Positions 6,401 through 8,731 of a DNA stretch of 8,731 bases are shown here, piece after piece. This DNA comes from Fibrobacteria bacterium GUT77 (lineage in GTDB: Bacteria > Fibrobacterota > Chitinivibrionia > Chitinivibrionales > Chitinispirillaceae): assembly GCA_001462255.1 (NCBI GenBank), contig LIUJ01000053.1, positions 430 through 9,160 of the forward strand, read 5' to 3'. Each line of letters starts with the position of its first letter. Within the stretch, counting starts at the first letter, position 1. The notes under the pieces were generated by a model. The model was given only the letters and a program-made list of their open reading frames with translations, ran no database searches and had not been told where the DNA came from. Position numbers and translations under genes: made by a program.

Positions 6401-8541
6401 GCGACTGGTTCAAGATAACGGTGAAGGTTGTTGTGGGCGACACCGTAAAGACCTCGCATCCCAAGCAATACGTATTGGTTGAGAACGACGATTCTAGATT
6501 GGTGTTTAGCGCTACTCAAGGGGGGGCGTCGGGGAATGTGTTTGACCTTGTGGGGGGTGTGGCCGAGTTTTGGGTTAGCACGGCGGACGGCGTGAATGAG
6601 GACATTTCGTCTTACGTGACCGTTCGCGCGCTTACTACGAGCAACCCTAACGATATAAACGGCGGCGTTACCTCCGGCAACCGGGAAGACATCAACTTTA
6701 GCAAGAAGTCTACTACCATAGAGTACGCCGTGGTTTACGGAGACGGGCAGGGTCGGCCGGACAGTGTGCTCGTGTACTATAAGACCGGTAGCGCCTCGTT
6801 GCTTGAGCCGGGGGCGCTCACGAGTAGCGTAACTTTGACATGGGGTGGGGTAGATTTGGTATCCACTACGGTGGCGGCGCGTGGGGCCAACCTGTTGCAC
6901 GCCTCGTTTGCGGGGGTGGCGAATAGGCCTACGGGGTATACGTCCATAACGGGGTTGGGGGTTAACCTTATAACGTTGGCCGGCGTGGGTACGGCCGCGC
7001 CGGTTACCGGCTTTGACGTGTACGACGGCGTTGGGCCGGTGCTTGGCAACGGCGAGGCGGGGGACGGCGCGGGCGGCGTTCCGAGGGTATACAGCAACGA
7101 GGCCGGCAACGCGGAGGATACGCTTGAAATACACGTGTCGGAGGCGTTGCGATCCGAGGGCGGCAGCATTAAGCTTCCTAAGCTCTTTTACTCGGCGGGG
7201 CCCGCCGAGCCGGCGGTGGGCGCTACGGGTACGCAACTTGAAGTGCTCGCCATAAGCGGCGACGGACGGCCTTACAAGTTGGTTGTGCGCGGCGTGCCGC
7301 AACCCGCGGTGGGCGGTTGGATACGCTTTGACCCGTCGGGAGACGCTACCGACGAGGCGGCGTCGCAGTCGATAGGCACGTTGCCCGACAACAAGCCGCA
7401 CGACGAAAATCGGTGGGTGCAGCTGCGGCTCAAGGAGCTCGACCCCGAAATTCAATACGCCTACTACAAGTGCGACAACACTACCGGTAAGCCGAGCTAC
7501 GCCGTTTTGAAGCTCAACAAGCCCAATATTGACCTTGCTAAGCTTAGCGATTGGTTCGTGGGCGGAAGCGTTAAGTTCGACAACACTAAGGGAGCGGTAG
7601 CTGTGGACGCGACGAACATAACGACGATCTTCCCGGAGTTTGGGGGCGATACGCTAAGGATTGACCTTAAAGAGGCGTCGTCTTTCGCGAGCGCGTCGGC
7701 GGCTATCAGAACAAGCGCCGCCATGGGATTTACGTTAAAATACAGTAATAACACCGGGTGGTTAGACAAGGAGGGTAGCGCCGTCGACAGCGCCGCGCCG
7801 GTGTTGGCTACCTCAAAGGCCGTTTTAAAGACGGGGGCCATAATGCCTAACGAAAGCGAATTTTACAAAGATACGCTGGTAGTGTACTTCAGCGAGGAAT
7901 TAAACGCCGCCTCGCAAGCGGCGGCGCTGGAAAATCCCCTGCGGTTGAAGGCGAAAGGCGGCGCGTCCGACAGATACGGCGACAACTCCATACCTCGATT
8001 GCAGTTGATAGGTACGGTAGGGTATGACCGCGACGCCGGCTTCTTTAAGGCGAGCTACTTGTTGCTTGACGCCGTCCACGACGACTACCAACCGGGCGAT
8101 TCCGTCCAAATATACGAGGGCGCGCGCGTAGGGGACGCGCTTGGCAACGAGCAACTCGCAAGCAACAACAGGTGGGTAATGCTCGATGTGAGCAGCACGC
8201 CTACGTGGACGGTGAAGATCAGAAACAACCCGTTTGTGAGCGGCGGTACGAGCAAAGGAGTGGGCGTGAAGGTATCGCCCAACGCGAAAGGCGGGACGAA
8301 AGTGAGGATTACGGCCGACATAAAAGTGTTCGACAATTTGGGCACGCTCGTGCGGGATACGACGGTCAGCGATTCGGTGAACAGAAACGTGGAATGGCTC
8401 TGGGACGGCACCAACAGCAAAGGGCGTATGGTGGGCACCGGCGCCTACCTCCTTAAAGCGCAGTGCAAGTCCTACGTGGACGATAAGAAGCCGGAGGTGT
8501 TCAATATAGACAAAAAGACCTTAGGCATCGTGCGCAAGTAA
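3424..8541 (+). CDS. Giant exported beta-helix / Ig-like protein with FlgD-like C-terminal domain
   Basis: This is a 1705-residue protein. Residues 1-32 are a Sec signal peptide: basic start (KGKR), hydrophobic core (IMGLATLLVLTAAAG), cleavage expected after AFA. Residues about 58-565 look like a right-handed parallel beta-helix of the pectin-lyase-fold type. It opens with YTSIQEAVNAAKAGQVIEI, has repeated rungs (NVTIEGIAVDG, KVTIRDCDIKNAFFGIYI, ARYNLIYNN, AIYNNTFYDNSG, LIFNNIFSK), and closes with ADLGAIPS. Residues about 574-845 are beta-rich, probably Ig-like. Residues about 846-958 resemble a bacterial Ig (Big_1-like) domain (DHLVFKDP, VLVEVRDKWDNVV, VKGVATFVAKATDG). Two homologous modules follow at about 1099-1342 and 1343-1589. 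A FlgD-like domain starts at NNPF (about 1602), with IKVFDNLGTLVRD and WDGTNSKGRMVGTGAYLLKA, and a basic end LGIVRK. Location outside the cell, as an adhesin or polysaccharide-associated protein, is inferred. Beta-helices may be lyases, but I cannot pick out a catalytic site. Confidence 0.85.
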   Translation: MTALFAKGKRNWTGIMGLATLLVLTAAAGAFAQNGKRKSPGSDICVAKDLANYEDAMYTSIQEAVNAAKAGQVIEILDTEIYKEQVTIDGRTTSPWDGQNGGSVKKVVGGKNGITIRFVVPANASWNHARPTIQWQDLTNTHPRNSTEAKSDNELTGAGNYETAGALRVLRASNVTIEGIAVDGEGGEAFGFPGVWCDKNGQNCEPLDHGNAAITLAVATKVTIRDCDIKNAFFGIYIKDRNTGGAFANPNPSDINPPTPLSGFDEVGLHLFEYNKVHANVVGFFFESAWNMGSTARYNLIYNNKQKNGAGKWTKEDQKNGGAFLFKDMYLCPVAIYNNTFYDNSGNFLGHWQSGGQHLIFNNIFSKSTPSENPGNSHMSLDGKFPYRMHNSVFSADANDQNGVRIQGQGNFDCGTGVNTNEPYAINGAYIANVQVNGYAAITGSSQTLKICTGGNWNGTQTQAQTMIMPGASITALAGTTPAITFGAAAGIRWLQTEGLTRQVSIDNVMKPYTMPSLFKSLLETSDDFLVPDWNNQFVKDYIQNKGWDVAGIRNNDGKIADLGAIPSTGSRQRTVARITPTSVTTIAANGNATANFKLGLDNGTMTNTRIKLLRWVAPIPVNAKKENNPDGNGFDWPGSIEVVAQDAIKTIPDTRTVYIGNNSLTNIATGSTTAPKYGFFEIIIEGTDANGNAVSSDVGFLPYRELKYFFTIKLYDDVTGKEVDTAVGVDAGKTYTMGVTKNCDPNGDCPNTVDEVSYSLLSGPTAFIRQYPPKDTLLTSDKNVSMPGKPVGTEVKYSVYFTAAGAETIFASGVATEVQNPTLPKNTRLVFVGTKDIKVNPGDPDHLVFKDPIPLAQVGTGLAPVINRGVEQAVLVEVRDKWDNVVDNKATAVTIEVTANPTIGEIVGPKTVNSVKGVATFVAKATDGAAVGNTFDMTATLAGKTQTDQYNVGRLRVGRSLDRLQVFYSDTGSTKTWKDYYNPEVTIDGKVGDWFKITVKVVVGDTVKTSHPKQYVLVENDDSRLVFSATQGGASGNVFDLVGGVAEFWVSTADGVNEDISSYVTVRALTTSNPNDINGGVTSGNREDINFSKKSTTIEYAVVYGDGQGRPDSVLVYYKTGSASLLEPGALTSSVTLTWGGVDLVSTTVAARGANLLHASFAGVANRPTGYTSITGLGVNLITLAGVGTAAPVTGFDVYDGVGPVLGNGEAGDGAGGVPRVYSNEAGNAEDTLEIHVSEALRSEGGSIKLPKLFYSAGPAEPAVGATGTQLEVLAISGDGRPYKLVVRGVPQPAVGGWIRFDPSGDATDEAASQSIGTLPDNKPHDENRWVQLRLKELDPEIQYAYYKCDNTTGKPSYAVLKLNKPNIDLAKLSDWFVGGSVKFDNTKGAVAVDATNITTIFPEFGGDTLRIDLKEASSFASASAAIRTSAAMGFTLKYSNNTGWLDKEGSAVDSAAPVLATSKAVLKTGAIMPNESEFYKDTLVVYFSEELNAASQAAALENPLRLKAKGGASDRYGDNSIPRLQLIGTVGYDRDAGFFKASYLLLDAVHDDYQPGDSVQIYEGARVGDALGNEQLASNNRWVMLDVSSTPTWTVKIRNNPFVSGGTSKGVGVKVSPNAKGGTKVRITADIKVFDNLGTLVRDTTVSDSVNRNVEWLWDGTNSKGRMVGTGAYLLKAQCKSYVDDKKPEVFNIDKKTLGIVRK
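6718..8190 (+). repeat. Tandem pair of related ~250-residue modules within the large exported protein
   Basis: Four landmarks recur in order at similar spacing. IEYAVVYGDGQGRPDSVLV (6718) pairs with IQYAYYKCDNTTGKPSYAVL (7450). GPVL (7033) pairs with APVL (7795). DTLEIHVSEAL (7117) pairs with DTLVVYFSEEL (7870). ENRWVQLRL (7405) pairs with NNRWVMLDV (8167). Offsets are 732, 762, 753 and about 760 bases. Similarity is at protein level only, so the duplication is old. The FSExL strand resembles Ig-like domains of the SbsA/Big_5 kind. Confidence 0.65.
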
Positions 8542-8586
8542 GGGATAAAACTCGTAGGACGGAGGTAGTCGGTTATTCATCGAGAT

Positions 8587-8654
8587 TGCCTTCGGCGCGA
8601 TAAACACGGTGCCTTCGCCGAGATAAACAAGTTGCTTCGTCGCTTCGCAATGAC
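8587..8654 (+). repeat. Short tandem repeats with a 23-base period
   Basis: Two clear units, TGCCTTCGGCGCGATAAACA (8587) and TGCCTTCGCCGAGATAAACA (8610), are followed by a partial third, TGCTTCGTCGCTTCGCAATG (8633), all offset by 23 bases. The third unit merges into the left arm of the inverted repeat. Confidence 0.65.
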
Positions 8655-8684
8655 ATGGCGAGGCCGTCATTGCGAGCGAAGCAA
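8632..8684. repeat. Inverted repeat of the TCATTGCGAGCGAAGCAATC dispersed type; possible hairpin
   Basis: The right arm GTCATTGCGAGCGAAGCAA (8666-8684) is complementary to the left arm (8632-8654), which carries a four-base insertion and one mismatch; the loop is 11 bases. CGAAGCAATCTC (8677-8688) is also perfectly complementary to GAGATTGCTTCG (8720-8731), and nearly so to 8582-8594, so alternative hairpins are possible. Elements with this core recur in many unrelated bacterial genomes between genes. The hairpin could slow or end transcription after the large gene, but the following bases (TCTCTTTG) are not a proper T-tract, so I do not call a terminator. Confidence 0.7.
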
Positions 8685-8731
8685 TCTCTTTGTAGGATGG
8701 AAGTAGTCGGTTATTCTTCGAGATTGCTTCG

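Larger units (their letters stand above)
8554..8731 (+). repeat. Direct repeat pair of about 40 bases (8554-8594 and 8692-8731)
   Basis: Both copies read GTAGGA(C/T)GGA(G/A)GTAGTCGG then TTATTC(A/T)TCGAGATTGC, with few differences and one inserted C, at an offset of 138 bases. The second copy runs off the window. The pair brackets the tandem and inverted repeats between them, so the whole is a composite non-coding repeat cluster after the last gene. I see no coding sequence in 8542-8731. Confidence 0.8.

Noticed and set aside
6316..7455. Long open frame on the - strand (379 codons)
   Set aside because: It lies wholly within the large exported gene, whose + strand product has clear domains. 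The antisense product is rich in Arg, Pro and His without any recognisable motif, as expected for a shadow in G/C-rich coding DNA.
8632..8690. Rho-independent terminator after the large gene
   Set aside because: A stem can form, but the left arm has an insertion and the hairpin is followed by TCTCTTTG, not a run of T. The sequence is better explained as a dispersed palindromic repeat.
8554..8731. CRISPR array
   Set aside because: The repeats are nested, of different periods (23 and 138) and internally complementary. There are no equal-length unique spacers and no cas genes in view.

Overview
The window looks like a piece of a Fibrobacterota genome, that is, Fibrobacter or one of its gut or termite relatives. 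The main evidence is the first gene: a secreted protein with a fibro-slime domain, a family typical of that phylum, joined to a FlgD-like C-terminal Ig domain. The last gene is a very large secreted protein with the same kind of C-terminal domain and the DxxGxxDS / DTLxVxFSExL modules that I associate with Fibrobacter surface proteins. The phylum call rests on remembered family distribution, not on a search. All six genes lie on the + strand and are tightly spaced. No gap exceeds 190 bases and I see no RNA genes, CRISPR array or transposase.

Layout: (1) 1-1938 is the 3' part of a fibro-slime / Ig-like / FlgD-like surface protein whose start lies before the window. (2) 1993-2583 is a coiled-coil plus PD-(D/E)XK nuclease-like protein with 21-base heptad-encoding repeats. 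(3) 2625-3350 is a toxin-antitoxin locus: two paralogous small antitoxin-like genes in tandem, then a RelE/ParE-superfamily toxin that overlaps the second one. (4) 3424-8541 encodes a 1705-residue exported protein: signal peptide, right-handed parallel beta-helix, Ig-like domains, a duplicated module of about 250 residues, and a FlgD-like C-terminal domain. (5) 8542-8731 is a non-coding cluster of direct, tandem and inverted repeats of the dispersed TCATTGCGAGCGAAGCAATCTC type, cut by the window end.

How the parts relate: the two large proteins share a C-terminal architecture (NPF motif, WDGxNxKGRxVGxGxYL, and a basic tail ending VGVKK or LGIVRK). This suggests they leave the cell by the same route and act at the surface. 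The small genes between them form a separate islet (nuclease-like plus toxin-antitoxin). The most informative feature is the history of the antitoxin pair. The upstream copy is exactly 22 codons shorter, the missing block corresponds to a diverged 22-residue internal repeat in the downstream copy, and the duplicated DNA carries a dead relic of the toxin start. I see nothing that amounts to a clearly new multi-gene system. The antitoxin duplication and the duplicated surface module are the best leads.
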